A stretch of 64,000 nucleotides of DNA from Larus michahellis. Lineage: Eukaryota; Chordata; Aves; Charadriiformes; Laridae. The stretch covers positions 1,798,001 through 1,862,000 of the forward strand of contig NC_133906.1 of assembly GCF_964199755.1 (NCBI RefSeq). The letters are read 5' to 3'. The number at the start of each line of letters is the position of its first letter. Within the stretch, counting starts at the first letter, position 1. Shown here piece by piece: positions 9,785-23,069 of this stretch. The notes beneath the pieces were generated by a model. The model saw only the letters and a list, made by a program, of their open reading frames with translations, was not told the DNA's origin and searched no databases. The position numbers were made by a program, and so were the translations under genes.

Positions 9785-12290
9785 GGAATGGAATGGAGCC
9801 GAGCATAGCAGAATAGACTAGACTAGAGAAGACTAGAATAGAGGAGAATATTTCAGTGGGGACGGACCTGCCAGGATCATTTAGTCCAACTGCCTGAGCA
9901 CTTCAAGACTGACCAAAAGTTAAAGCATGCTTTTAAGGACATTGTCGAAGCGTCTTTTGAACACTGGCAGCCATGAGGCATCAACCCATTGACTCTGGGA
10001 AGCCTGTTCTAATGTTTAACCAACCTCATGATGAAGAAATGTTTCCTAATGTCAAGTCTGGACGTCCCCTGATGCAGTTTGCACCATTCCCACGCGTCCT
10101 GTCTCTGAATACAAGGGAGAAGAGATGAGCACCTCCCTCTCTCAGCCTCCTTTTCTCCTAACTAGGCAAACCCAAATCCTTAGCCACTCCTCATAGGACA
10201 TTCCTGCCAGACCTGTCACCAGATCAGTTGCCCTTCCTCTGGATGCAGCTGAGTATCTCAGCATCCTCCTTTAATGGTGCGGCCCAGGACTGCACAGAGA
10301 ACTCAAGATGAGGCCACACCAACACTAAATAGAGTGGGATAATCACCTCTTCTGACTGGTTTCACTGTGTTTGATGCACCCAAGGATGCAGTTTGCTATC
10401 TTGGCTGCCAGGGCCCAACGCTGACACGTCCTGGGCCTGCTGTCAACCAACACCCCCAGATTCCTTTTTGCAGGGCTGATCTCCAGCCACTCCTCTCCAA
10501 ATTTATACTTGTGCCCAGCATTACTGCATCCCAGGCACAGAATCTGGCACTTGGACTTCTTCAATTTCATGCTATTTATGATTGCCCAATGCTCCAACCT
10601 AACTAGATCCCTCTGCAAGCCCCATTGTCCCTTGAGAGAGCGAGCAGCACCTCCCAGTTTGGTATCATCAGCAAAGTTGCTAATGATGCATTCAACTCCT
10701 GCATCGAGATCATTGGAAAAATATTGAACAGAACTGGCCTGAGAATTTCATCCTGAGGAACATCGCAGGTGATATGTCAGCAGCCAGATATAGCCTCCCC
10801 CAGCCCCATTGACTACAACGCCTCTTTAGCCTCTTCTTTAGCCAGTTCACCATGAACCTGCTCATCTCAGAGTTGGACAACATATCCAGAAGAATTCTCT
10901 GAGGGACAGTGCCTCAAAATGTGCTAAAATCCAGAAATCTACATCCACAGCGTTCCTTCATCCACAGGGCATGTGACTTCATAATAGAAGGACATGGACC
11001 TGTTGGAGCGAGTCCAGAGGTGGGCTGTGAAGATGATCAGAGTGCTGGAGGACCTCTCCTATGAACAGAGGATGAGAGAGTTGGGGTTGCTCATCCTGAA
11101 TAAGAGGGGGCTCCAGGAAGACCTTAGAGCCCCTTCCAGTCCCTAAAGGGGGCCTTCAGAAAAGCTGGGGAGGGATTCTTTATTGGGGAACGTAGCGATA
11201 TGATGAGGGGTAACAGTATAAACTGAAAGAGGGTAGATTTAGATTAGTCATTAGGAAGAAATTCTTAGAGTGTGGTGAGATGCTGTCACAGGTTTCCTAG
11301 GGAAGTTGTGTATGCCCTGTCCCGGGAAGTTTTCAAGACCAGGTTGGGTGGGGCTTTGGGCAACCTGGTCTTGTGGAAGGTGTCCCTGCCCATGGCAGGG
11401 GAGTTGGAACACGATGATCTTTAAGTTGCCTTCCAAATCTAACCATTCTATGATTCTATGATATCAAAGCAGTTAAGCAGGACTTTCCCTTGGTGAACGC
11501 ACGTTGACTGTGCCTGATGATTGCATTGTTCTTTAAATGGCTGTCATTAGTAACCTGTGTGATCTTCTCCATAATCTTTCCAGGATCTGAGCATAGACTA
11601 ACAGGTCGGTAGTTTTCTGGGTCTTCCCTGTTGCCCTTCTTGTAAATTGGAAGAACATTGTCCAGCTTCCAGTCAACAGGGACCCCTCCCCAGTCTCCCA
11701 AGGCCTCTGTCAGCTGATCAAGAGGTCTCTTGCTGTAACATGAACTAGCTCCTTCAGTAATCTGGGACAAAAAATTCCATCAGGCGCCATGGACTTGTGA
11801 ACATTCTGCTGATGCATCTGATCCCTGACAATTTCTGCGTCCACCAATGGAAAGTCACTGTTCTCGCACTCGCAGCCCTCTGACTCAGTGGACTGGGCAG
11901 CCGAAAGTTGATTAGGAGTATTAAAGATTGAGGGAAGAGAACCATTGAATGCCTCCTCTTCTCCTTCATCCCTGTTGGTCAGGTTACTGTCTTCAACAAG
12001 TATCAGTCTCATGTTTTCTTTAGACCTCCTCTTGATATTGATATACTTTACAAAGCCTTGATTGTTGTCTGACACAATGCTGGCCAATTTCCGCTCTAAT
12101 TGTGCTTTGTGCATTCGTGTCTTCTCCCTGCATATACAAACCTCAGCTCTGCAGTCCTCCTGCAAAGCCTGACCTTGTTTTCCGAGATCACACAATTTCT
12201 TTTTCCTCTTGAGCTCCAGCAGGAGTTCCTTCTTTGGCCAAGCTGCTCTTCTGCCCTGTTTGCTTGACTGTTGACACAGTGGAATTGCTT
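9785..12290 (-). mobile_element. Long CR1 LINE, minus strand, interrupted by a second CR1
   Basis: Read on the minus strand, this is a CR1 with its 3' end near 9785 and RT sequence further right (for example LPIYKKGNREDPENYRPVSL, and NVHKSMAPDGI). It is about 2.5 kb including the nested copy at 10991-11462, and is broken. Behind gene 5 the flanks meet without it (about 42850). The units behind genes 1 and 4 keep the long form. Those behind genes 2 and 3 have lost roughly the left 1 kb of it. Confidence 0.85.
10991..11462 (+). mobile_element. CR1 3' end nested in the minus-strand CR1
   Basis: Starts in GGACATGGACCTGTTGGAGC and ends ATTCTATGATTCTATGATA. It sits at the same point of the older CR1 as the fragments at 140, 18420, 28479 and 36737. 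Confidence 0.88.
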
Positions 12291-13395
12291 GCTTGTAGAC
12301 TGTAACTGTTCAGAGTTGTGAAAACATGCTCATTGCCTTTGGGTGCATTGTAAGGAAACTGCACAAGTTGCGTCAAAGGACTTTGTCTGAAGGTAGAATC
12401 GAGATGGACTTGGAAAAGGGCCATTGAGTTTGGTGTCATCTTTGTTGTTCCTGAGTTCAGAGGCTTCTTGATGGGAGGGGAAATCTGTCCCACCAGGATT
12501 TCCTGGGTTTGTGTTAGAGTATTTGCATTCTCCTTTTTGCCCTTTCTCCTTCTACTTTGTGAACTGTGTTTGAGCATTGTCTTACCTCTTCCTCTTAAGA
12601 AGGACTGTCACTCCATGTATAATATGAGATTGCTTGAATGAAGGCAGTGTGGCACAGAATATTTGGAAACCCTGACACTGTGTTGTGCTTGAGTTATAAA
12701 CTGTACCATTGTAAACAGGGATACTCTTGTGTGTAAAAATGAAATAAAGAGAACTCTGGAATGCCTTGTGTGAAGACAGTAGTCTTTGTAGAGATGTTTA
12801 TTTTTGTTGGAAAGGTCTGTCAAAGTTTTTCAAAAGGCTGCAATTTTTTTTTCTCATTTTGTCCCTTGCCTGATGTACGTCTGAGTGGGTGCAATTCTTC
12901 CATTTGGAGATGAAGCCTAAACCGCATTCAGTGATACTGTGGGGAGCAAGGCTTTGCTGGCAGTCCTGCATGGATCTTTGGGGCACTGAGCTTCTGGTTG
13001 CCACAGGGCCTATTTAGATCCAGGTCATTGGAAAGCGGACATCCCAATTGGTCAATGGAAATCCCATTCTTCCTAGAGCGTCACCTCTGGATGGCAGCTG
13101 TGAGGTGTTTGAGCCAAAAACATTTGTGACATTAAAGGTGTAGGAGTTTCAGAAGATGGATGGCCGAAAAACAGCATACATGTTCCTTTCGGGAAGTATT
13201 TGTGGGCACAGGAGGAGGTGGGTATTTGATGAGCGATATCTGCTACCAAGGAAAGGCTTTGATCTCAGGAAATGTAGAAGACTTCACCCATCCCTTCCAC
13301 AGGGACCGGATAAAAAGGTAACACCGGAGGCTGGTGTAGTGAAGACCATTATCTGTCAAGATGTGAATGCAGCACTATCCAGTTAACCGAAGAAG
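12291..13395. other. Duplicated intergenic spacer upstream of copy 2, no gene seen
   Basis: Homologue of 1441-2593, with an AATAAA-containing TGAAATAAAGAGAA motif near 12740. No coding sequence is supported. Confidence 0.5.
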
Positions 13396-13570
13396 AATCA
13401 TGGAATCATTTAGGTTGGAGAAGACCCTTGAGACCATCGAGTCCAACTGTTAAGCTTACATTACCAAGTCCACCACTAAACCCTGTCCCTAAGCACCACG
13501 TCCACGGACGCTGGGCGCTTCCGTGGGCGGCCGGTGTAAAGGATTGACAATCCTTTTTGGGTGCAGAAAT
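13396..13570 (-). mobile_element. CR1 3'-end fragment cut by a deletion, minus strand
   Basis: Begins AATCATGGAATCATTTAGG. It is the left part of the fragment seen whole at 2594-2888. It runs into the protocadherin promoter block at about 13570-13590, so the roughly 2.5 kb that separates the two in units 1 and 3 is missing. The same junction type occurs before genes 4 and 5. Confidence 0.8.
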
Positions 13571-13838
13571 GCTTCCGAGCAAGGGCAACAGGGATCGGGG
13601 AAAGAGACGGGGCAGCTGCCGGCGCTGCCCGTGCGCTCAGAGGCAAGCGTCGGCCCCGCAGGACTCCCGGCGCTCCTGCGCTGCGCTTCCCTCGCCGGCG
13701 CCGAGTGCGCGCGTCCTGCCGCGGGGCCCCGAGGCGGGCGAGCGGCCAGAGCGGCGCGCGTGCGCGCGGGCCCGTGTGCCGGTGCGAGGCGGCAGCGCGG
13801 GCAGCGGGCGGCGGCGGGCGCAGTCCCGCCGCGGGCCG

Positions 13839-13864
13839 CAGGGTGGTGCTCCCGGCCAAGGCGG
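13839..13864 (+). promoter_or_regulatory. Candidate CSE/CTCF element of copy 2
   Basis: Same bases as 5611-5636, about 306 bp before the start codon. The shared altered core is GGTGCTCCCGGCC. Confidence 0.55.
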
Positions 13865-14144
13865 CGCCGAGCGGCTGCGGGCGGGGAGGCGGCCCAGCCC
13901 AGCCCGACGTTACCCAGCCGAGCCGAACCGAGCCGAACCGAGCCGGGCAACGGCGGCGAGCGGCGGCGAGCGGTGCCCCGTGCCAGCGGCTGCCGGGCCA
14001 GGGCGGCCGCGCTCCGTGCCGCCATTCGGAGTCGGCGAGAGGGAGGCCGCCCGACCGCCGCCCCGCCGTGCTGCTGCCGGGCGCCGCTCTCCGCGGAGGA
14101 GTGCGCGGGCGATCCGCGAGACGGAGGCTGTCCGCCGGCCCGAG

Positions 14145-16586
14145 ATGGCGATCGCAAGGCAAGTGCTTTGTCTCTGTGCTTTCCTCTCCCTGCCGCTCGC
14201 TCGCTCCGAGCCCATCCGCTACTCCGTAGCCGAGGAGGCGGCGAGCGGCTCCGTGGTAGCCAACGTGGCGGAGGACGCGGGGCTGTCCCCGGCGCAGCTG
14301 GCGGCTCGCGGCGCCCGCCTGGCCTCGGAGGACGGCCGGCAGCACTTTCGCTTAGACCCCGCCACCGGCCGGCTCGTCGTGGCCGAGAGGCTGGACCGGG
14401 AGGAGCTGTGCGGCCAGTCCGCTACGTGCACGCTCCCCTTCGAGCTCCTGCTGGCAAACCCGCTGCAGTTCTTTCGGGTGGAGGTGGCCGTGAAGGACAT
14501 CAATGACCATTCCCCCATTTTCCCAGTGGAACAAGTAGTTTTTAAGATCCTGGAAACGAGCAACCCTGGCTCGCGTTTCCCTCTGGGGGGTGCTGGGGAC
14601 CTGGATGTTGGCAGCAACAGCATCCAGGCTTACAGCATTTCTCCCGAAAACGAGTACTTTAGTGTCTCCTTTGCAAGTCAGAGTGAGGACGACAAATATG
14701 TTGAACTGGTCTTGGAGAAGGCTCTAGACAGAGAGGAGGAAGGAGAGGTGGTTTTCAGTCTCATTGCCATGGATGGGGGCTCTCCTCCCAGGAGTGGGAC
14801 CACACAAATCCACATTGTTATTCTAGATGTAAATGACAACTCTCCTGTCTTCACACAGAAGCTGTATGTTGGGCAGGTTTTGGAAAATGCCCCTGTGGGC
14901 TCTGTTGTTCTCAGAGTGGTGGCAACTGATCAGGATGTGGGAGTTAATGGGGACATCACCTATCAGTTCAGGCAAGCAGTGGGCCAGAGTAGGTCATTAT
15001 TTGTGATTGACCCCACGAGTGGTGAAATTAAACTCGCGATGCCTCTGGACTTTGAGGTGGCAGAGAATCATGAGCTCAGTGTGCGGGCCACGGATGGCGG
15101 TGGCCTGTCAGCAATCTGCAAGGTGTTGGTGGAGGTGGTGGATGTGAACGACAATGCACCGGAAGTGGTGGTAAGTTCCTTCAACAGCCCCCTCCCTGAG
15201 AACGCATTCCCTGGAACAGTGGTTGCTCTCTTTACTGTCAGGGACCGGGATTCTGGTGCGAATGGGAAGATCTCCTGTGCCCTTGAGGATCAGCTATTGT
15301 TCTCCCTGCGTCTGGCCTATAAGAACTACTATGAACTGGTGACTGTGAGTATGCTGGACAGGGAGGAGATGGCACGGCACATCCTCATAGTCATAGCAGC
15401 AGACGCAGGGTCACCTCCTCTCACAACCACCCAGACCTTCAAGGTGGACATCTCCGATGTCAACGACAATGCACCTGCCTTCAACCAGACATCATACACG
15501 ATGTATGTGCGTGAGAACAATGTCCCCATGGTGCTTGTTGGAGCTGTCAGTGCTGCAGATGCTGATGTGGGGCCCAATGCCAAGGTGACATATTTCCTGG
15601 CACCGTCCCATCCCACAGAGCAGCCTCCCTGCTCCTGCATCTCCGTGAACTCTGAGAATGGGCACGTGTTTGTGCTGCGGCCTCTGGACTATGAGCAGGT
15701 AAAGCAGATTGATGTCTTGGTGAGTGCCTCCGATGCGGGATCTCCTCCTCTCAGTGCCAGTGTCACCGTCCATCTTGTTGTGGTGGATGAGAATGACAAT
15801 GCACCAATGCTGCTGTACCCATCACAGGACAGCGGTCCACCATCCAGCGAGCTAGTGCCTGTATCAGCTGAGGCAGGGTACCTCATCACCAAAGTGGTGG
15901 CTGTGGATGCAGACTCGGGACAGAACTCGTGGCTCTCATACCACCTGCTGAAGGCCACCGAGCCCGGGCTGTTTGTGGTGGGTGCCCAAAGCGGGGAGGT
16001 GCGGCTGAAGAGGCCAGTGACAGAGAGGGATGCTGTGAAGCAGAAGCTTGTTATTGTGGTGTGAGACAATGGGAAGCCACCATTGTCAGCCACTGCTGCA
16101 CTGAGTGCACTCCTGCTCAATGATTTCTCAGCAGTGCGCCGACCACCCACCGGCCTGGCCACGGAGGACGAGAGTGACTCCCTGACAACCTATTTAATCA
16201 TTTCCTTGACCTTTGTCTCACTCCTCTTCCTCGCATCCATGACAGCCTTCATCACTCGCAAGGTGTGCAAGAGAAAGGAGCTGAAGGCAGGGCACGTGCT
16301 TTATGGTGCTGGCAACTTGCAGAGCAGCCTGGCTGATGCAGCCACAGCAGGGACCTTGCCCCATGGCTATTGCTATGAGATCAGCCTCACAACGGGCTCT
16401 GGCAACAGCGAGTTCAAGTTCCTGAAGCCCATCCTCCCCAGCCTGCCACCACAGCAGTGCACCACGGTTGGGGGCACCCATGATGAACAGGATTTCCCCT
16501 GTGGCCCCATTACTGCAGAGGACATGGCACCAGAGAACCCCGGGACCCTCTCTGCAGAACAGTTCAATAATCTTTCCTTTAACTAG
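14145..16586 (+). pseudogene. PCDHB: Beta-type protocadherin copy 2, with one in-frame stop
   Basis: The same 813-codon layout as copy 1 and no indel, but codon 640 (16062-16064) is TGA where the four paralogues have CGA (Arg). This is a C-to-T change at a CpG. Translation would stop in EC6, leaving 639 residues with no membrane segment or tail. The 173 codons after the stop remain open and as well conserved as in the paralogues, so the change looks recent. It could also be a segregating allele, an assembly error, or yield a secreted ectodomain. EC2-EC3 variants: [38 protein letters not shown] and VSMLDREE. Lys replaces Glu just before DINDH at the end of EC1. Promoter and EC1 match the other copies. 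Confidence 0.85.
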
Positions 16587-16956
16587 CATGGAGTCAGCAC
16601 ATACAGAGGCTTCATTCATGCCTCACGATAGGAAGGGATCCCTGTTACAGCATGTGGCAATGGTTCCTCCCAGGTTAATCTGCATTTGCAATTGGTGTCA
16701 GTGATTTCTGCCAAATTCTATGTCAGAAGAAATTTTGTCTCCCTCTCCAAACAAACAAACAAGCAAACAAAGAAACAAAAGGACCTCAAGCCTCCTTCAC
16801 CCAGGAAATAATATTCTTCAGCTGTGAAATGCTTTGCGAGTGGGGTTAGGTCCAGGGTCACCAGTCAAGTTCTTGTCTCGCTTGCTGTTAGGCAAGCTCC
16901 TGGCCCTCTTATTCTGTGCTGTAACGCAATGGCAAAGTCAGGCAGACAAATCCCAT
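16587..16956 (+). other. Putative 3' region of copy 2 with AAAC-type microsatellite
   Basis: Same structure as 8359-8728. The AAAC repeat lies at about 16749-16778. Confidence 0.55.
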
Positions 16957-17590
16957 TGTCCTGGTTTCAGGTGGGATAGAGTTAATTTTCTTCCTAGTAG
17001 CTGGTAGCCTAGTAGCTGTGTTTTGGATTTAGCATGAGAATAATGTTGATAACACACTGATGCTTTAGTGGTTGCTAAATGGTGCTTGCACTGAGTCAAG
17101 GACTTTTCAGCTTCTCATGCCCTGCCAGTGAGGAGGCTGGAGGTGCATAAGCAGTTGGGCGGGGACAGAGCCAGGACAGCTGACCCAACCTGGACAAAGA
17201 GATAATTCATAGCATATGACATCATGCTCTGCATATATAGTGGTGGGAAGTGGCCGGGCATCTGAGAATGCTACTCAGGAAGAGACTGGGCATCAGTCCT
17301 TTGATAGTGAGCAGTTGTTTTTCATTTGTATCCCTTGTCTTTTCTTGTGTTTTAGTTATCTTTTGGTTGTTGTTGTTATTTTCCTTTAATTATTATTAGT
17401 ATTAGTTTTTGTATTAGTATTAGTATTTTAATTTTTTATTTCAATTCTTAAACTGTTTTCATATTAACACAAGAGCTTTGTCACTTTTACTCTTCCAATT
17501 CTATCCCCCTTCGCACTGTGGGTGGAAGGGAGGGGCAGTGAGTGAATGGCTGTGTGGTGCTTAGCTGCTGACTGGGGTTACACCACGACA
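16957..17590 (+). mobile_element. Solo LTR, ERV-L type, behind copy 2
   Basis: Begins TGTCCTGGTTTCAGG and ends ACACCACGACA. Its offset from the start codon is the same as for the LTR behind gene 1. Its right half resembles the LTR behind gene 3 more than those behind genes 1 and 4, with a CATATATA motif near 17231. Confidence 0.88.
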
Positions 17591-17850
17591 CACACGCTCA
17601 CTGAAATGCATGTAGTTGTCCACCCGGGTCAGAAAAGCAAGGAAGTTGTGAGTACTGTGTTACTGTGTGGTGCAAGCAAGGGACTCTTTCTTCTTGGGGT
17701 GCTGGATGGCTCTGTCTGACATGTGTGGGCTCTGTCTGTTTTTTCGTCTGGTCTCAATGTCTGTCTGGACAGCCGTTGTGTGCCTGCCTATGCTGCAATA
17801 GTGCTTCCCAGTGAAGCAGAGAGTTGCTGCCATCCAGACGCTCTGATCAG
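17591..17850. other. Short spacer, no gene seen
   Basis: A shortened form of the 9350-9784 spacer, joined to an internal point of the CR1. Confidence 0.45.
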
Positions 17851-19720
17851 GCAAGAAGGGTATTTTCAACCATCACCCACAGATCCCTTTCTGCAGGGCT
17901 GCTCTCCAGCCACTCCTCTCCCAATGTATATACATACACAGTACTACTCTATCCCAGGTGCAGAATCTGGCCTTTGGACTTCTTAAGTGTCATGCCGTTG
18001 ATGATTGCACAATGCTCCAATCCATCTAGATCCCTCTGCAAGGCCTCTTTTTCCTTCAGAGAGGGAGCAGCACCTTCCTGTTTGGTATCATCAGCAAAGT
18101 TGCTAATGGTACCTTCAACTCCTGCACCCAGATCAGTGAAAATAGTATTGAACAGGACTAGGCCTAGAATTGAACCCTGAGGAACGCCGCTGGTGACATG
18201 TCACCCGCCAGACGTTGCTCCCCTATTCACTGCAACCCTTAGAGCCCTGCCCTTCAGCTGGTTCTTCACCCTGCTGATAGTGAACCCGCTCATCTCACAG
18301 TTGAACAATGTATCCAGAAGAATTCTCCGAGGGATGATATCTACAGTCACACAAGAATCCAGAAAAACTACATCCACAGCCTTCCTTCACGCACGGGACA
18401 GGTGACCTCATAATAGAAGAGTGTGGACCTGTTGGAGTGAGTCCAGAGGAGGGCCATGAGGATGACCAGAGCACTGGAGCACCTTTCCTATGAAGAGAGA
18501 CTGAGAGAGTTGGGGTTGTTCAGCCTGGAGAGGAGAAGGCTTCAGGGAGACCTTATAGAAGCCTTCCAGTATGTAAAGGAGGCCTCCAGCAAAGATGGGA
18601 AGGGACTCTTTATTAAGGAGTGTAGCAATAGGAAAAAGGAGAATGGTTTTAAACTGAAAGAGGGGAGATATAGATTAGATATTAGGAAGACATTCTTTAC
18701 TGTGAGGGTGATGAGACACTGGAACGGGTTTCCCAGGGAAGTTGTGGATACCCCTTCCCTGTAAGTTTTCAAGACCAGGCTGGATGGGGCTTTGAGCAAC
18801 CTGGTCTAGTGGGAGGTGTCCCTGCCCATGGCAGGAGTGGTGGATCTAGGTGATCTTTAAGGTGCCTTCGAAATCAAACCATTCTATGATTTTATGACAT
18901 CAAAGCAATTAAACAGGACTTTCCCTTGGTGAATCCATGTTGACTGCGCCTGATGATTGCATTGTTCTTTCAGTACCTTTCAGTAGTACTCAGTATCATC
19001 TTTAATCTATAATTTTCCCAGGGTCTGAGGTTGGACTAACATGTCAGTAGTTTCCTGGGTCTTCCCTCTTGCCCTTCTTGTAAATTGGAAGAACATTGGC
19101 TAGCTTCCAGTCAGCAGGGACCCCTCCCCAGTCTCCCAAGGCCTTTGGCAGCTGATCAAGTGGTGTCTTGCTGTAACACTAACTAGCACCTTCAGTAATC
19201 TGGGACAAATCCCATCAGGCGCCACGGACTTGTGAACATTCCGCTGATGCATCCAATTCCTGACAATTTCAGCATCCACAAATGGAAAGTCACTGTTCCT
19301 GCATTCGTGGTCCTCTGACTCAGTGGACTGGGCAGCCCAAAGTTCATTTGCAGTATTAAAGACTGAGGGAAGAAAAGCATTGAATGCCTCCTCTTCTTCT
19401 TCATCCCTGTCGGTCAGGTTACTGTCTTCAACAAGTATCAGTCTCATGTTTTCTTTAGACCTCCTCTTGATATTGACATACTTTAAAAAGCCTTGCTTGT
19501 TGTCTGACACAACGCTGGCCAGTTTCCACTCTAATTGTGCTTTGTGCATTCATGTCTTCTCCCTGCATATACAAACCGCAGCTCTGCAGTCTTCCTGCAA
19601 AGCCTGACCTTGCTTCCCGAGATCACACAATTTCTTTTTCCTCTTGAGCTCCAGGAGGAGTTCCCTGTTTGGGCAAGCTGCTCTTCTGCCCTGTTTGCTT
19701 GACTGTTGACACAGTGGAAT
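17851..19720 (-). mobile_element. Minus-strand CR1, shortened form, with nested CR1
   Basis: Corresponds to the inner and right part of 9785-12290. Its left part is missing relative to the long form. Positions from 18281 on duplicate the start of the window. Confidence 0.85.
18420..18897 (+). mobile_element. CR1 3' end nested in the minus-strand CR1
   Basis: Copy of 140-617 at +18,280, ending TTCTATGATTTTATGA. Confidence 0.9.
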
Positions 19721-20873
19721 TGCTTGTTTGTAGACTGTAACTGTTCAGAGTTGTGAAAACATGCTCATTGCCTTTGTGTGCATTGTAAGGAAACTGCACA
19801 AGTTGCTTCAAAGGACTTTGTCTGAAGGTAGAATTGAGATGAACTAGGAAAAAGCCCATTGAGTTTTCTCTGATCATTGTTCCTGAGTTCAGAGGTTTAT
19901 TGATGGGAGGGGAAATCTGTCCCACCAGGATTTCCTGGGTTTGTGTTAGAGCATTTGCATTCTGCTTTCTGCCCTTTCTCCTTCTACTTTGTGAACTGTG
20001 TTTGAGCATTGTCTTACCTCTTCCCCTTAAGAAGGACTGTCACTCCATGTATAATATTGGATTCTTTAAAAGAAGGCTGTTTGAATGTTTGAATGGCACA
20101 GAATATTTGGAAACGTGACGTTGTGTTGTGCTGCAGTTATTAATTGTAAAGCAGGATACCCTTGAGTGTAAAAATGAAATAAAGAGAACACCTGAATGCC
20201 TTGTGTGGAGACAGTAGTCTTTGTTGAGTTGTTTGTTGTTTTTTTTTTCTGGGGAAGCTCTGTCAAGGTTTTTCCAAAGGTTGTGAGCTTTTTTCTCATT
20301 TTTGTCCCTTGGCTGATGTAAATTTGAGCAGGTACATTTCTTCAGTTTGGCAATGAGGCCTGTATCGCATTGAGTGAAATTGTGGGGAGCACGGCTTTGC
20401 TGACAGACCTGTATGGGTCTTCTGAGCACTGAGTTGCTGGTTGCTACAGGGCCCAGTTAGACCCAGTCAGCGGAAACTGGCCCCCACCCTAACAGGGACC
20501 GTGGGTGTGCAAAGGCCTCTGCAAAGCAGTGAGGTTGGGGATAGTGACCTATCCCACTCTTCCTAGAGTGCCAGCTGCAGAGGGCAACTGGGAAGGCTTT
20601 GAGCACAAAGTATTCTGATTCTAAATGTTTTGATGGATGACAGCATACATGTTGCTTTGGAGAAGTCTTTCGGGGAGTCCCAGGAGGTTGGGAATTGGTG
20701 GATGAAGAACTACTACCAGGGATACGGTTCACTCTCAGGAAACGCAGAGCACTACAGGCATCTGCTCCACAAAGGCCTCAAGAAAAGGATAAGGCCTGAG
20801 GACAGGCCGCTGTAGTGATGCTGACCAGAAGACAGTTGTACAGCGAGGGGTGAATGATATACTCTCCAGCTAA
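19721..20873. other. Duplicated spacer upstream of copy 3, no gene seen
   Basis: Same as 1441-2593 at +18,280. No gene is supported. The AATAAA-containing motif lies near 20178. Confidence 0.5.
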
Positions 20874-21168
20874 CCTGAGAGGAATCATAGAATCGTTTGG
20901 TTTGGAAGAAATCCTTGAGACCATTGAGTCCTGCCGTTAACCAAACACTACCAAGTCCACCACTAAACCCTGTCCCTCAGCACCATGTCCGGGGACGGCA
21001 GACACTTCCTTTGGCAGCCCGTGTTAATGCTTGGCAATCCTTTTGATGAAGAAGTTGTTCATAATATCCAGTCTAAGCTTCCCCTGTCACAACTTGGGGC
21101 CATTTCCTCTCATCCTATCACTTCATACTTGGGAAAAAAGACCGACACCTACCTCCTTAAATCTTTCA
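20874..21168 (-). mobile_element. CR1 3'-end fragment, minus strand
   Basis: Copy of 2594-2888 at +18,280. Confidence 0.85.
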
Positions 21169-21777
21169 GGCACAGGCCTGTGCTGTCCTGTGCTGTGTTG
21201 TGTGGCACAAATCCTTTGGTGGGAAGATAAACTCAGCTCATTGTAATCGCAGAGGCTGCAGGCAAGACACCTGCAAGCAAGAAGTCCACCTGCCAAAGTC
21301 TTTTACTGCAGCTGTAGAAACGATCAATAGAATTGCTTTCTTGCAGGGAAGTCCTAAGATGGCTTGAATGACTGAAACAGGGACACTCTGTCTTTTCTAT
21401 GACCAGGGTCTGCACGGCATGTTGTGCATGGCTGCCGTTCTTTCATGAAGCTCCTCTGCTCAGGGTTCTCCACATCTACCCTTCCAGTAGGGTGATCTAT
21501 AATAAAGGGAATTGTGAATGACATTTTAGAGAGTGGGCATGTTTCTCTTGCTGAGATCACAAGGAACCAGCAGCTCCTGGTATAAAAGTGCTGGTTCTCG
21601 GGTCGTTCCAGTTCGAAGGTCCAGGTGTCTGATGCAGTTCATAACCGGATGGTTTCTTACAGTTTGTGACCTATGAAAGGGGACATGGCATTTCCTGCAT
21701 TGGAGAGCCAGCACACACGGCTGAGCTTTCCCAAGGGGCTCTTTGCAGGTGCCCTTTAGGAAGGAAAACTTCTAGGC
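21169..21777. other. Duplicated spacer, no gene seen
   Basis: Copy of 2889-3497 at +18,280. Confidence 0.5.
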
Positions 21778-23025
21778 CAGGTAATAGACAGCCCTAGCAC
21801 AGGGGAGGCTTTTAACCCCCTGGAAACTGCTTTCAGGGACAAGGGAGCACAAGAAAGCTGGCAGATGTTTAAGGATGCTTTCCACAGAGTGCAACAGCTC
21901 TTGATCCCCACATGTAAGAAATGAGGGAAGGAAGGCAAGACACCAGCATGGCTGAGTAAAGACCTGCTTGTCAGACTAAAGGGCAAGAAGGAAACGCACA
22001 GTCAGTGTACAGGGACCTTGCCCAGTTTTGTAGGGATGCGGTCAGGAAGATCAAGGTGTGGCTGAAGCTGAACACAAAGTACAACAAGAAGGGCTTCTAG
22101 CGGTATGTCAGACAGAAAAGGAGGGTCAAAGAAAGTGTACCTCCGCTGATGAACACAAGTGGCAAACGGGTAACAACAGGCAAGGAGAAGGCTGAGGCAA
22201 TCAGCAACTTTTTTTGCTTCAGTTTTCACTGTCAATCTCTCTTCCCACACTTCTCGAGCGGATGGACCTGAAGGCAGGGACCGGGGGAGCAAAGTCCCTC
22301 ACGCTGTAAGAGAAGATCAGACCACCTGAGAAACCTGAACATAGAGAAGTCTCTGGGACCTGAGAAGATGCCTTCCGGAGTCCTGAGGGAATTGGCTGAT
22401 GTGGTTGCTAAGCCACTCTCCATGATATTTGAAATGTCATGGCAGTGAGGTGAAGTCCCTGGTGACTTGAAAAGGGAAACATTACACCCATTTTTAAAAA
22501 GAGTAGAAAGGTGGACCCTGGGAAGTACAACTTGTCATCCTCCCCTCTGTGACTGGGAACACGATGAAACAGATCCTCCTAGAAACTATGCTAAGGCACA
22601 TGGAGGGCAGAGATGCGTGTCAAGACAGCCAGCATGGTTTCACCAACGTCAAGTCTTGCCTGACCAACCTAGTGATGTGGGTCAACTTATAGGACGGAAT
22701 GACTGTATGAGAGGACAAGGGAAGACTGGACTTCTGTAAGGCCTTTGTCACGGTTCCCCACAACATACCTCTCTCTAAGTTTGGACACCTGGATTTCACG
22801 GATGGAGTATTTGGTGGGTAAGGAATTGTCTGGATGGTCCTATCCACAGAGTCATGGTCAAGTCTCAATGTCTGGATGGAGATGAGTGGCAAGTGGTGCC
22901 CCTCAGGGGTCCATATGGGGACAAGTCCTGTTTGACACCTTCATCAACGACATAGTGGGATCAAGTGCACTCCCAGCACGGTTGCAAATGGCACCAGGCT
23001 GAGTGGTACGGCTGACACGCCTGCA
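21778..23025 (+). mobile_element. CR1 LINE ORF2 remnant, plus strand
   Basis: Copy of 3498-4745 at +18,280, with one base difference noticed (21895). It is broken. Confidence 0.85.
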
Positions 23026-23069
23026 AGGCGAGACTCCGGGCATGACTTTTGCCTCCCTCGGCCCGCTGC

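Noticed and set aside
13557-16064. Copy 2 as a complete shorter gene of 835 codons
   Set aside because: The front is promoter sequence, and the end is a nonsense codon inside EC6. It is better described as a disrupted paralogue.
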